The translations under genes and the position numbers were made by a program. From Paenibacillus ginsengihumi DSM 21568 (GTDB lineage: Bacteria; Bacillota; Bacilli; Paenibacillales; NBRC-103111): a stretch of 64,000 bases of DNA. Location of the stretch: NCBI RefSeq assembly GCF_000380965.1, contig NZ_KB905573.1, positions 1 to 64,000 on the forward strand, given 5' to 3'. Of the stretch, positions 34,820 to 43,563 are shown piece by piece (position 1 is the first letter of the stretch; every line of letters starts with the position of its first letter). Below the pieces are notes generated by a model. It saw nothing but the letters and a program-made list of their open reading frames with translations. It was not told the origin of the DNA and searched no databases.

Positions 34820-35983
34820 ATGAAACGAACGCATACCTATGTGCTCATGACGGCTTTATGGCTCGTCATGCTGCTCATGTTTGCCGCCTGCGGCGGCAGC
34901 GGCGCGGGGACGCCGGGACCGGAGGCGCCGGCGTCCGGGGGAGCGGGCGGCGCTGAGAAGGCGAATGCGCCGAAGCAGATGACTTTCAAAGATACGGCCG
35001 GAACGGAGCATACGCTCTCGCTCCCGATCGAACGGGCGGTCGTCATCAACCGCAATACGGCCGAAGCGCTGCAGCTGCTCGGGGTTCAGGACAAGGTCGC
35101 GGCGACAGGGGATACGACGCTGACGAACAACCCCTATTTGAGCTACGGAGAGCTGCCCGACGTCGGCAAGACGGGCGAGATCAATCTGGAGCTCTTGATC
35201 AGTCTGAAGCCGCAGGTCGTGTTCGCCTATACGAACAGGCCCGACCGTACGCTCGAGGACAAGCTCGGTCCGGCCGGCATTCCGGTCGTCCGGATCAACA
35301 ATTATTTGCCTGGCCAAATGGAGGACGAGCTTCGCCTGCTGGGACGGCTGTTCGGCAAGGAGGAGCAGGCGGAGCGGTACTTGTCGTGGAAGGGCGAGCT
35401 GGAGAAACTGCTCGAGGAGCGGGTGAAGAGCATCCCCGACGAGGAGAAAAAAAGCGTCCTGGCGCTGTCTGCCGGCTTCCTGCATACGAACGGCGGCTAC
35501 CGCGTCTTCCCGAGCCGCTCTTCGGACGGAGCGCCCGGAGTCGGCGAAGGGTACGCCACCCTGCTGGCCGGCGGCAAGGACGCGGCCGATCTGCAGTGGA
35601 ACTCCGCCGAGGCGTCGACGACGGTGCAGGTCGACGAGGAGTATGTTCTCTCCCGCAATCCCGAAGTCATCACGCTGCACGGCACTTGGCTCGGCGGATA
35701 TGACGCCGCCGACGCAACCGAGCACCGGAAGGTGCTTGATACCATCCTGGATATGGATACCATCAAGCAGCTGAAGGCAGGACAGCAGAAGGAGATTTAT
35801 TTCTTCCACACGAATGTGATCGGCTCGGACAAGCGGTACATCGGCGTGCTGCAGCTCGCCAAGTATTTGTATCCCGACCGGTTCGCGGACATCGATCCGG
35901 ATGCGTATTTGCGGGAATATTTCGAGAACTGGCTCCATGTCCCTTATCAAGGCGTGTGGCACTATGCAGCCAAAGCCGATTAA
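34820..35983 (+). CDS. Second type III ABC substrate-binding lipoprotein
   Basis: 387 residues with lipobox FAAC and a PF01497 fold (ALQLLGVQDKVAATGDTTLT, LISLKPQVVFAYTNRP). It is the first gene of a second importer set downstream of the IS110 insertion. By position it was probably part of the same riboswitch operon, so a corrinoid, cobalt or siderophore-type ligand is likely. ATG 34820 is chosen because the signal peptide begins there. Confidence 0.85.
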   Translation: MKRTHTYVLMTALWLVMLLMFAACGGSGAGTPGPEAPASGGAGGAEKANAPKQMTFKDTAGTEHTLSLPIERAVVINRNTAEALQLLGVQDKVAATGDTTLTNNPYLSYGELPDVGKTGEINLELLISLKPQVVFAYTNRPDRTLEDKLGPAGIPVVRINNYLPGQMEDELRLLGRLFGKEEQAERYLSWKGELEKLLEERVKSIPDEEKKSVLALSAGFLHTNGGYRVFPSRSSDGAPGVGEGYATLLAGGKDAADLQWNSAEASTTVQVDEEYVLSRNPEVITLHGTWLGGYDAADATEHRKVLDTILDMDTIKQLKAGQQKEIYFFHTNVIGSDKRYIGVLQLAKYLYPDRFADIDPDAYLREYFENWLHVPYQGVWHYAAKAD

Positions 35984-37049
35984 CCCCGGGCCCGAGGCGC
36001 TGCGCGGCGCATATCGCGGCGCTGCGGGCAAGAAATGCCTGATACTCGCGCTGCTGGCTGCCGCGCTGCTCTTGGCGGTCTTCTACGCGGCCGGGACGGG
36101 AACGGTTCCCATCGCTTTCCAAGAAATGCTGCGGATCGCCGCCGGCCATGAGCAGGTCGACCCGACCCACGCTTACATCCTGCGCGAGGTTCGCCTTCCG
36201 CGGATATGGATGGCCGTGCTGACCGGCGTCTCTCTGGCCGGCGCGGGCGTGATCATGCAGGCGATCCTGAGAAATCCGCTGGCCAGCCCGTTCACGCTGG
36301 GCGTCTCCAGCGGAGCCTCCTTCGGAGCGGCGCTGGCGATCGTGCTCGGCACGAGCCTGTTCGGGTTCGAGCAGGCGGTTCGCTCCGCGCGCTGGCTGAT
36401 CGCGCTGAACGCTTTTCTGTTCGGCGGCCTCGCCGCGCTGTTCGTATACGGCATCGCCAGTCTGAAGCGGGGCTCCGTCGCCGTGCTGCTGCTGGCCGGC
36501 ACCGCCATCGGGCATCTGTTCTCGTCGGGCGTGTCGGCGCTGAAATATTTTTCCGGCAACGAGGCGCTCAAGGATCTGGTCGTCTGGCTGATGGGCGGCT
36601 TCTGGGGCGCCGGCTGGGAGACGATCCGCCTGCTGGCTCCTCTCGTGCTGCTCGGGATCGCCGTGCTGATGAGATATGCCTGGGACTTCAACACGCTCGG
36701 TCTGGGCGAGGAGGTGGCCGCGACGGCCGGCGTGCGGGTGCGGCGAATGAGGCTCGTTACTCTCGCCACGGTGACGCTGATCGCCTCGGCGTCGATCGCC
36801 TTCACAGGCGTTATCGGCTTCGTCGGCCTCGTCGCTCCGCATATCGCGCGAATGCTGATCGGGGTCGATCACCGCTTCCTCATTCCGGCTGCGTGCCTGT
36901 GCGGGGCGATCATGCTGCTCGTCTCGGATACGCTGGCCCGGTCGGTGCTCTCGCCCGTGGAGATTCCCGTCGGCATCGTCACCTCGATCGTCGGCGTTCC
37001 GTTTTTCGTCTATTTGCTGATCCGCAAGCGAAGGGAATATTGGAGTTAA
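35964..37049 (+). CDS. FecCD-family ABC permease (second importer)
   Basis: 361-residue membrane protein with the FecCD motifs REVRLPRIWMAVLTGVSLAG, NPLASPFTLGVSSGASFGA and GFVGLVAPHIARMLIG. The ATG at 35964 overlaps the previous gene by 20 bases. With the neighbouring binding protein and ATPase it makes a complete importer. Confidence 0.92.
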   Translation: MQPKPINPGPEALRGAYRGAAGKKCLILALLAAALLLAVFYAAGTGTVPIAFQEMLRIAAGHEQVDPTHAYILREVRLPRIWMAVLTGVSLAGAGVIMQAILRNPLASPFTLGVSSGASFGAALAIVLGTSLFGFEQAVRSARWLIALNAFLFGGLAALFVYGIASLKRGSVAVLLLAGTAIGHLFSSGVSALKYFSGNEALKDLVVWLMGGFWGAGWETIRLLAPLVLLGIAVLMRYAWDFNTLGLGEEVAATAGVRVRRMRLVTLATVTLIASASIAFTGVIGFVGLVAPHIARMLIGVDHRFLIPAACLCGAIMLLVSDTLARSVLSPVEIPVGIVTSIVGVPFFVYLLIRKRREYWS

Positions 37050-37067
37050 GGAGCTGAGGAGGCGTTT

Positions 37068-37835
37068 ATGGACCTGCAAACCGTCGATCTGTCGTTCGGC
37101 TACGGAAGCAAAGAGGCGATTCGCGGGATTTCGCTCGCCTTTCGGCAGGGCGAATGCGTATCCGTTGTCGGTCCGAACGGCGCCGGCAAATCGACGCTGA
37201 TCAAATGCCTGGCGGCGATTCACAAACCGCGGAAAGGAACCGTGCTGGCAGGCGGCAAGCCGCTCTTCGCACTGCCGCCGAAGGAGCGGGCGAAGCGCAT
37301 CGGATACGTGCCCCAGCAGACGGCGATGACGTTTCCGCTGACGGTGACCGAGACGGTGCTGCTCGGCCGCAGGCCTTATGTGCGGTGGGGCGTCAGCGAC
37401 GAGGATCTGCGCATCGCCGGACGCATTCTGGAAGATCTCGATCTCGCCCGACTGGCCGACCGGTATGTCGACGAGCTCAGCGGCGGCGAGCGGCAAAAGG
37501 TGCTGCTGGCGCGGGCGCTGGCCCAGCAGCCGGGCATTCTGCTCTTGGACGAGCCGATCGCGGCGCTCGACATTCGCCACCAGCTCGGCGTGCTGGAGAA
37601 GGTAAGGCAGCTGGCCCGCCGGGACGGCACGCTGATCGTCATGATTTTGCACGATCTGGAGCTGGCGTCGCGTTACTCCGACCGGATCGTACTGATGAAG
37701 AATGGGGAAATTTATGCGGCCGGCGCGCCCGATCGGGTGCTGACCGCTGAGCATATCCGCGACGTATACGGCGTCGAGACGCTGCTGGAGCCGGGAGCGT
37801 ACGGAATGAAAATCACCGCCGTTCAACCGGTGTAG
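37068..37835 (+). CDS. FecE/BtuD-type ABC ATPase (second importer)
   Basis: 255-residue ATPase with Walker A GPNGAGKST, signature LSGGERQK, Walker B ILLLDEPIAALD and the H-loop MILHDLEL. GAGGAGG precedes the ATG at 37068. Unlike the first ATPase it has no extra C-terminal domain. It energises the permease encoded just upstream. Confidence 0.93.
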   Translation: MDLQTVDLSFGYGSKEAIRGISLAFRQGECVSVVGPNGAGKSTLIKCLAAIHKPRKGTVLAGGKPLFALPPKERAKRIGYVPQQTAMTFPLTVTETVLLGRRPYVRWGVSDEDLRIAGRILEDLDLARLADRYVDELSGGERQKVLLARALAQQPGILLLDEPIAALDIRHQLGVLEKVRQLARRDGTLIVMILHDLELASRYSDRIVLMKNGEIYAAGAPDRVLTAEHIRDVYGVETLLEPGAYGMKITAVQPV

Positions 37836-37839
37836 GAAG

Positions 37840-38745
37840 GTGGGGATCGTCCTGTATTACGGAACGAGACTGCAAACGGATTATAAGCGGGTATGGCTTG
37901 AAGGCATGAAGGACTGGCACGGCCGGCTGCCCGTACGGATGACGGACGACGAGCTGGAAGAGCAATTTTGGCGGGAATATATTGCGAGAAAACGGGAGCA
38001 GGGCCTGCTGCCGCAGCCTGATCCTTACGCCGCTCCGCTGCTTGGGGAGCTGCAAGCGCTCATCCCGCCGGGCAGCTCCATACTGGAGATCGGGCCGGGT
38101 TGGGGCAACTATACGATGGAGATGGCGAGAACGGCGGCGGCGTACGCCTGCTTCGACAGCTCGGCCAGCATCCTCGCTTATTTGGAGGAGGCGTCGGCGC
38201 GGCTTGGAATCGGCCATATGGAATTCCGGCACGGCAAGTGGGAGGCATATGAAGCGGAGGAAGACGCCTTCGACGTCGTGTTCGGCATCAATTGTTATTA
38301 CCGCATGCAGGAAATCGACCGCGCCCTATGGAATATGAACCGTATCGCCCGCCGACTCGCTGTCGTCGGCATGACGAGCGGGCCGGAGGCGCCGCATTTG
38401 CGGGAAATCCATCAGCAGCTCGGCTACCCGGTGAAGTTCGCGCGGCGCGACTATATTCACCTGACGAATCTGCTGTATCAGCTCGGCATTGACGCGAGCT
38501 GCCGAATCGTTCCGCTGGAGCGGACATATACCTTCGAATCGGAGGAGCAGTTGATCGACGCGCAGATGAAAAAAATACTGGAGCCGAACGCCGACCGGGA
38601 AGCGGTCGCGCGCATCGTATCGAGGCATATCCGGGATATCGACGGCAAGCCCGGCTACGTGCACCGTTTCTCGGCGGCGCTGTTGTACTGGGAGCCGGTG
38701 CCGGAGCAGCGGATCATTCGAATATGGGAGGATGGGCAATCATGA
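37840..38745 (+). CDS. SAM-dependent methyltransferase in the corrinoid operon
   Basis: 301 residues with SAM motif I SSILEIGPGWGNYTMEMA near residue 80. The GTG at 37840 overlaps its own AGGAAGG site, so the start is uncertain; an ATG lies 66 bases downstream. It starts 4 bases after the ATPase gene and overlaps the adenosyltransferase gene by the ATGA at 38742-38745. Operon position suggests a role in corrinoid or siderophore metabolism, but it does not resemble the precorrin methyltransferases, so the substrate is open. Confidence 0.8.
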   Translation: MGIVLYYGTRLQTDYKRVWLEGMKDWHGRLPVRMTDDELEEQFWREYIARKREQGLLPQPDPYAAPLLGELQALIPPGSSILEIGPGWGNYTMEMARTAAAYACFDSSASILAYLEEASARLGIGHMEFRHGKWEAYEAEEDAFDVVFGINCYYRMQEIDRALWNMNRIARRLAVVGMTSGPEAPHLREIHQQLGYPVKFARRDYIHLTNLLYQLGIDASCRIVPLERTYTFESEEQLIDAQMKKILEPNADREAVARIVSRHIRDIDGKPGYVHRFSAALLYWEPVPEQRIIRIWEDGQS

Positions 38746-39326
38746 GAATTTATACGAGAACCGGAGATCAGGGAGAGACGAGCATCGTCGGCGGCCGGGT
38801 GCCAAAGTCCAGCGCCAAGGTGGAGGCGTACGGGACCGTGGACGAGGCGAACAGCGTCATCGGCATCGCCATGACGTTCATACCGGAGTCGCAGGCCGAG
38901 GCGCGCGCCGAGCTGGAGAATGTGCAGCAAATGCTGTTCGACTGCGGCAGCGATCTGGCCCGCAAGGAAGGAATGGAGGAGCGCCGGCCGTTCAAGGTGA
39001 CGGATGAGGCGATCCCGCTTCTGGAGGAGCGCATCGACGCTTATATCGCCGAAGCGCCCGAGCTGGAGCGCTTCGTGCTGCCAGGGGGCTCGCAGGCGTC
39101 GGCCTTCCTGCATTTGGCCCGCACCGTCGTGCGCCGGGCGGAGCGGCGAGTCGTCGCTTTAGCCAAGGAAGAGAAGATCAACCCGCACGTGCTGACCTAT
39201 TTGAACCGGCTGTCCGACTATTTGTTCGCGCTGGCCCGCGTCATGAACGCCCGGCTCGGCGTGAAGGACGTCGAGTACGAGCGCAGCGCCAAGGTGTTCC
39301 GGGATATGAAGCGGAAAGGCGATTGA
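38742..39326 (+). CDS. pduO: PduO-type cob(I)alamin adenosyltransferase
   Basis: 194-residue enzyme that transfers the adenosyl group of ATP to cob(I)alamin or cob(I)inamide. The N-terminal IYTRTGDQGETSI is the ATP-binding TRTGDxG motif; LPGGSQASAFLHLARTVVRRAERR is the corrin/ATP helix. Length is standard for PduO. GGAGGATGG stands upstream of ATG 38742. As last gene of the importer operon it would convert salvaged corrinoids to the adenosyl form. Confidence 0.93.
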   Translation: MRIYTRTGDQGETSIVGGRVPKSSAKVEAYGTVDEANSVIGIAMTFIPESQAEARAELENVQQMLFDCGSDLARKEGMEERRPFKVTDEAIPLLEERIDAYIAEAPELERFVLPGGSQASAFLHLARTVVRRAERRVVALAKEEKINPHVLTYLNRLSDYLFALARVMNARLGVKDVEYERSAKVFRDMKRKGD

Positions 39327-39377
39327 CCGCGGCAGAAGAGCGTTGGCGGGAAATGGCCGAATAGGCGCCGGCAAGCG

Positions 39378-39914
39378 CTACTGCTTCCAGCTTAACACCT
39401 TATCCGGGTCGGCGAGCAGCCTTCCGTAATATCGCTTGGCCCGGAAATTATGAATTTCCTCGCAAGCTTTCTCCATGCGTGCCATAATTTCGCTCTCCGG
39501 CAGATCGGACTGCGACCAGTACAAAATATGCATCGGATACGGCCGCCCCTCATCGTCTTCTCGCACGTAGCGAATGCTCTCCGCCAGCCGAAAGCCGTTT
39601 TTGAAATAAAACGACAGCCGGCGCTGCGCATCTTCATTGTCGGGGGAGTCCGGCTCCGCTTCCAGCAAAATCATCTTGCCCTTGCTCTTCAGCCGGCCGA
39701 GCACCTTCGTTCCGATGCCCTGGCCCCGGGAACGGGAGGTGACAAGCAGGTAGTCGATGAAAATAAACGACGGAAATTCGGCGTACAAGACGATATAATC
39801 GTCGGTTTCGACGAGATGGTAGACGTCTTTTTCTTCAATCAGGTCTTTCAACTGGTTCGGGTCCTTCATTTCGTGCTCGGGAAAATAATCGTTCAGCTTT
39901 TCGTACCAGTCCAT
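39378..39914 (-). CDS. GNAT-family N-acetyltransferase
   Basis: 178 residues with the acetyl-CoA loop SRSRGQGIGTKVLGRLKSKG near residue 80 and the following MILLEAEPDS strand, as in GNAT enzymes. AAGGAG lies 12 bases before ATG 39914. It is a single gene convergent with the adenosyltransferase. The substrate is unknown. Confidence 0.85.
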   Translation of the reverse strand: MDWYEKLNDYFPEHEMKDPNQLKDLIEEKDVYHLVETDDYIVLYAEFPSFIFIDYLLVTSRSRGQGIGTKVLGRLKSKGKMILLEAEPDSPDNEDAQRRLSFYFKNGFRLAESIRYVREDDEGRPYPMHILYWSQSDLPESEIMARMEKACEEIHNFRAKRYYGRLLADPDKVLSWKQ

Positions 39915-40059
39915 GCGAGTAATCCGCTCCTTCCGAATGGAATGTCCATAAACGTTGAACAAATGTTTTCAGCCAGGGCCGCCGTGTGACATGATCTTCG
40001 CTTCTCCAGAACATGTCACACTTTGGTCAAGCCGTGCCGATGGTTTCTTTCTGTCATCT

Positions 40060-40150
40060 GACGCCTATGACGAACGAACCTTTCGTCATTGGTCCTCACC
40101 GCAGGCCACTGAAAATTTGCCGACGATCATCATCAAATTTTCAGGATAGG
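40060..40150 (+). repeat. Two-hairpin dispersed repeat, copy 4
   Basis: GACGCCTATGACGAA and TTTCGTCAT form hairpin one; CTGAAAATTTG and CAAATTTTCAG form a perfect 11-bp hairpin two, ending GATAGG. It lies between the GNAT gene and rocB. Nothing else is seen in 39915-40231. Confidence 0.85.
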
Positions 40151-40231
40151 TAAGTTTTTCCGTTTTGGTGTAAAATTATGTTCATCCAGTGAAAGAAGGA
40201 GCTATTTTCAACCAAAAAAGGGGGGCGGCCT

Positions 40232-41914
40232 ATGGCTATGCTGCCGTGTCAGGAAGACGTGCTGTTGTATACGAAGCTGCTGGTTCGCATCGAAAGCATC
40301 GTAGGTACGAGCGGGGAGAAGGAGATCGCAGAGACGCTGCATGCCTTGCTCGCCGCACTGCCCTATTTTCAGCAAAACCCGTCCTATCTCGTCAAATCGC
40401 CGACGTTGAACGACGAGATCGAGCGCTATAATGTGATGGCCTTTGTCAAAGGAACGAAACGGCCCAGCGGGAGAACCGTCATCTTAATGGGCCACCTCGA
40501 TACGGTCGGGACCGACGATTACGGCGCGCTAAAGTCCTCGGCATGCGAGCCGGACGGGCTGAGGCGCGAGCTGATGCGGCAGGAGCTGCCCGATGATCTC
40601 CGCAGGCAGCTGGAGTCGGGCGATTGGCTGTTCGGACGCGGAGCCTTGGATATGAAGAGCGGCCTCGCCAGCCACCTGTACCTGCTCCAATATTACAGCG
40701 AGCGCCCGGAGGAACTGGCCGGCAACATCGTGTTCGTGGCCGAGTGCGACGAGGAGGACGGCTCGCATGGCATTTTGTCGGCGATCCGGCAGCTGCTGGC
40801 GTGGCAGGAAGAGCACGGCTTCGATTACATTGCGGCGATCAATGCGGACTTCGTATCGCCTCGCTATCCCGGAGATCCTAACCGATACATATATAAGGGA
40901 ACGGTCGGCAAGCTGCTGCCCGCTTTCTATATCACCGGAGCGGAGACCCATGCAGGAGCCTGCTTCGAAGGGCTGGACCCGAACTGGCTCGCCGCGGAGC
41001 TGACGAGGGAGCTGAATTACAATCCGGAGCTGTGCAACGCGGCGCACGGGGAAGTCGGCGCGCCGCCGGTAACGCTGAAGCAGACGGATCTCAAACCCTC
41101 GTATGACGTGCAGACCGGCCTTGCCGCTTACGTATATTACAATATGCTGATCTATACCTGGACGCCGAAGGAAGCGCTGAGCAGATTGAAGCGGCACGCC
41201 GAAATTGCCTTCGGCAGAGCTTTGGCGCTGTATGCCGAGCGGTACCGGGCTTATTGCCGCATGAGCGGCGAGCCGGAGCGGGACATTCCGTGGCGTCCGC
41301 GGGTACTGACGTATGACGAAATGAACCGGATGCTGCTGAGCGAGCACGGCGATCGCTACGGGCAGCATATGGAGCGGTTCAAGCGGGAGCTGCTGCTGGA
41401 CCGGACGCTCGATCTGCGCATGTATTCGCTCAAAGTGGTGGAGGAGGCCTGGCGCTGGATGAAGGACCGGAGCCCGGCGATGGTGCTGTTCTTCGCCTCG
41501 CTTTATTCGCCGCGCGTCGAGCTGTCCGGCAGCAATGACAAGGAGCTGCGGCTGATCGAGGCGCTGGACGAAGCAGTGCGCTCGGTACAGGACCGGTATG
41601 AGCATCCGATTCGCATCAAGCCGTTCTTTCCCTACATATCGGACATGAGCTTCGTCGGCATCAGCGACGACGACGAATCGATCGCGGCGGAAGCGGCCAA
41701 CAATCCTTCCTGGAACAGCAAGCTGCTTGTCGATTACGAAGCGATTCGCCGGCTCGACGTGCCGGTGATCAATATCGGCCCTTACGGAATGGATGCGCAT
41801 AAGAAGCACGAGCGGGCGGAGATTCGCTATTCCATGTTCATCGTTCCGAACATCACGCATCGGGTCGTTCAGCGACTGCTGACACCTATCGGTGAGCAGG
41901 CGGGCGAGGGATAG
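40232..41914 (+). CDS. rocB: M20-family peptidase, RocB-like
   Basis: 560 residues, typical of RocB, an amidohydrolase-like protein linked to arginine use in Bacillus whose reaction is not firmly known. Metal-site segments include VILMGHLDTVG (His, Asp), WLFGRGALDMKSG (bridging Asp) and VAECDEEDGSHGI (catalytic Glu pair). AAAAGGGGGG precedes the ATG at 40232. It is a monocistronic gene here, with no rocA, rocD or rocF nearby. Confidence 0.88.
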   Translation: MAMLPCQEDVLLYTKLLVRIESIVGTSGEKEIAETLHALLAALPYFQQNPSYLVKSPTLNDEIERYNVMAFVKGTKRPSGRTVILMGHLDTVGTDDYGALKSSACEPDGLRRELMRQELPDDLRRQLESGDWLFGRGALDMKSGLASHLYLLQYYSERPEELAGNIVFVAECDEEDGSHGILSAIRQLLAWQEEHGFDYIAAINADFVSPRYPGDPNRYIYKGTVGKLLPAFYITGAETHAGACFEGLDPNWLAAELTRELNYNPELCNAAHGEVGAPPVTLKQTDLKPSYDVQTGLAAYVYYNMLIYTWTPKEALSRLKRHAEIAFGRALALYAERYRAYCRMSGEPERDIPWRPRVLTYDEMNRMLLSEHGDRYGQHMERFKRELLLDRTLDLRMYSLKVVEEAWRWMKDRSPAMVLFFASLYSPRVELSGSNDKELRLIEALDEAVRSVQDRYEHPIRIKPFFPYISDMSFVGISDDDESIAAEAANNPSWNSKLLVDYEAIRRLDVPVINIGPYGMDAHKKHERAEIRYSMFIVPNITHRVVQRLLTPIGEQAGEG

Positions 41915-41985
41915 GACAGCGCTGATCGCAACGGGCCGCGAGGAGCCGCTGCAGCGCTTCGGCAGGCGGCGGCATCGGTCGGCTT

Positions 41986-42255
41986 CTATTGGCTTCGGTT
42001 TGCCGCCATCATCCGAGCGGTTGTGCGCAAACGCGAAAAACGCCCCCTGCTAAGACTAGAGAACAAGGGCCGGTTTATGCTAACATAGTATAGTCGGACG
42101 GTGTCGTATATATACATCAGGGTAGCGGCTCCTACGCCGGCCAGGAGTTCGCCTGCCTTGGGCGGGCTGCCGCGGGCGACGGGCATCAGGATCAATGCGG
42201 CAGCCGCAAGCCGGATCAATGGGCGAATCCATACGTTTGTGCACAATGCGGTCAA
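41986..42255 (-). CDS. Possible small membrane protein
   Basis: Open frame of up to 89 codons with two hydrophobic stretches (IRPLIRLAAAALILMPVA and AGVGAATLMYIYDTVRLYYV) and GC-rich third positions. There is no good ribosome site and only TTG starts, so it may begin further inside or be non-coding. It lies upstream of, and divergent from, the TPR gene. The rest of 41915-42313 shows nothing else. Confidence 0.35.
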   Translation of the reverse strand: MTALCTNVWIRPLIRLAAAALILMPVARGSPPKAGELLAGVGAATLMYIYDTVRLYYVSINRPLFSSLSRGRFSRLRTTARMMAANRSQ

Positions 42256-42313
42256 CCGGCGTTGGCCGTTTTATTTTGCTTGCTTACATATTTTGAATTG
42301 GCAGGAGATTGGA

Positions 42314-43528
42314 ATGGAAATGACATCAAGCGATCAATACCCGGAGCAGGAACGGCTCGAACGCATGTATGATACAGTGAGAGCACTGTACCGGGCGAAG
42401 CGATACGAAGACGTGCTGGAGAGCGTCCAGGACATTCTTGCGGAGGATGCGAACGATCTGCTGGCGCTGTTGTACCGCTCGAGGTCTCTGCTCAGTCTCG
42501 GACAGCACGAGGAAGCCGAAGCTTGCGCCCGGCATATGTTGGCCGTCGATCCCGATAACGAGGACGGGCTGTGTCTGATGGGCGATATTCACAGCAGCAG
42601 GAATGAGCTGGATGAGGCTGCTGTTTACTACGAGCAATGTATCGCCAAAGACCCCGAGGACATCGATTACCGCTACGCCTTGGCGCGTGTCGTATTAAGC
42701 GGAATCGATCGGAACCGCATGTACAAGCGGTTTCCGTCCCGTAAGGTTCGGCCCGAAGCGATGGCGCGGCTGCAACGCGGGCTGGACGTGCTGCAGGAGG
42801 CGAACCGGTTGTTTCCGGGCAACTCGGAAGGACACTGGATGCTGGCCCAATGCTACGATTGGCTGTGCAAGCCCGACGAAGCCATGGAGCATCTGCGGTC
42901 GGCCATCGTCCTTAATCCTTCCGATGCTGAAGTTCATGCGAGAATGGCCGATTATTTCATTTATAACGGCGATCTGGCTACTGCCCGGTCCCACTGCGAG
43001 CAGGCTTTGGCGTTGGACCCGCATCATGCGAACAGCCTTTTTTTCATGGATTTGATTAAAAAATTTCAACGCAATCAGAAGCTTTATTACCGCAAACTGG
43101 TCAATTATCAGCAATCGCTGTGCGATATGTACCCGGACGATGCCGCCAATTGGCTGAGGCTGGCGCAAACCAAGCAGAGCTTCGGCAAGGAGCCGCCGGT
43201 CAAGGAGCTGAAGACATATGTGAAGCTGAAGCCGGAAGATTGGGATCAGCAGTTTGCTTACGGAAAAGCGCTGTACGACGATAAAATGTATTGGTCGGCC
43301 CGCAGCCATTTTCGCCAGCTGGAAAAGGAGCTGCCGGGCAATTCGGCGATCGCGGCATGGCAAGACACGTTAGCCAAAATCAGCATGGGGGCGTATATTT
43401 GGTCGGCATCCCGCATGCTTGTCCGCAAGTTCGCGGTGGAACCGCTGAAGCATGCTTTCCATCTGGTGCTGATCGTTCCGCTCGCCATGATCTATCAATT
43501 CATGAATGATTCGAAAAGCCGAAAATAG
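42314..43528 (+). CDS. TPR-repeat protein with C-terminal hydrophobic segment
   Basis: 404 residues with several tetratricopeptide-like repeats (ALLYRSRSLLSLGQHEEAEACARHM-type, GHWMLAQCYDWLCKPDEAMEHL, ADYFIYNGDLATARSHCEQALAL). The C-terminus ends in HLVLIVPLAMIYQF, a probable membrane anchor. CAGGAG lies 7 bases before ATG 42314. It is 35 bases upstream of the four-module protein, and the AAA ATPase follows, so the three form an apparent operon. TPR proteins mediate protein contacts; no specific function is known. Confidence 0.8.
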   Translation: MEMTSSDQYPEQERLERMYDTVRALYRAKRYEDVLESVQDILAEDANDLLALLYRSRSLLSLGQHEEAEACARHMLAVDPDNEDGLCLMGDIHSSRNELDEAAVYYEQCIAKDPEDIDYRYALARVVLSGIDRNRMYKRFPSRKVRPEAMARLQRGLDVLQEANRLFPGNSEGHWMLAQCYDWLCKPDEAMEHLRSAIVLNPSDAEVHARMADYFIYNGDLATARSHCEQALALDPHHANSLFFMDLIKKFQRNQKLYYRKLVNYQQSLCDMYPDDAANWLRLAQTKQSFGKEPPVKELKTYVKLKPEDWDQQFAYGKALYDDKMYWSARSHFRQLEKELPGNSAIAAWQDTLAKISMGAYIWSASRMLVRKFAVEPLKHAFHLVLIVPLAMIYQFMNDSKSRK

Positions 43529-43563
43529 AAGAAGCCGCGACAGTGAAAGGAGAGATCGCTTCT

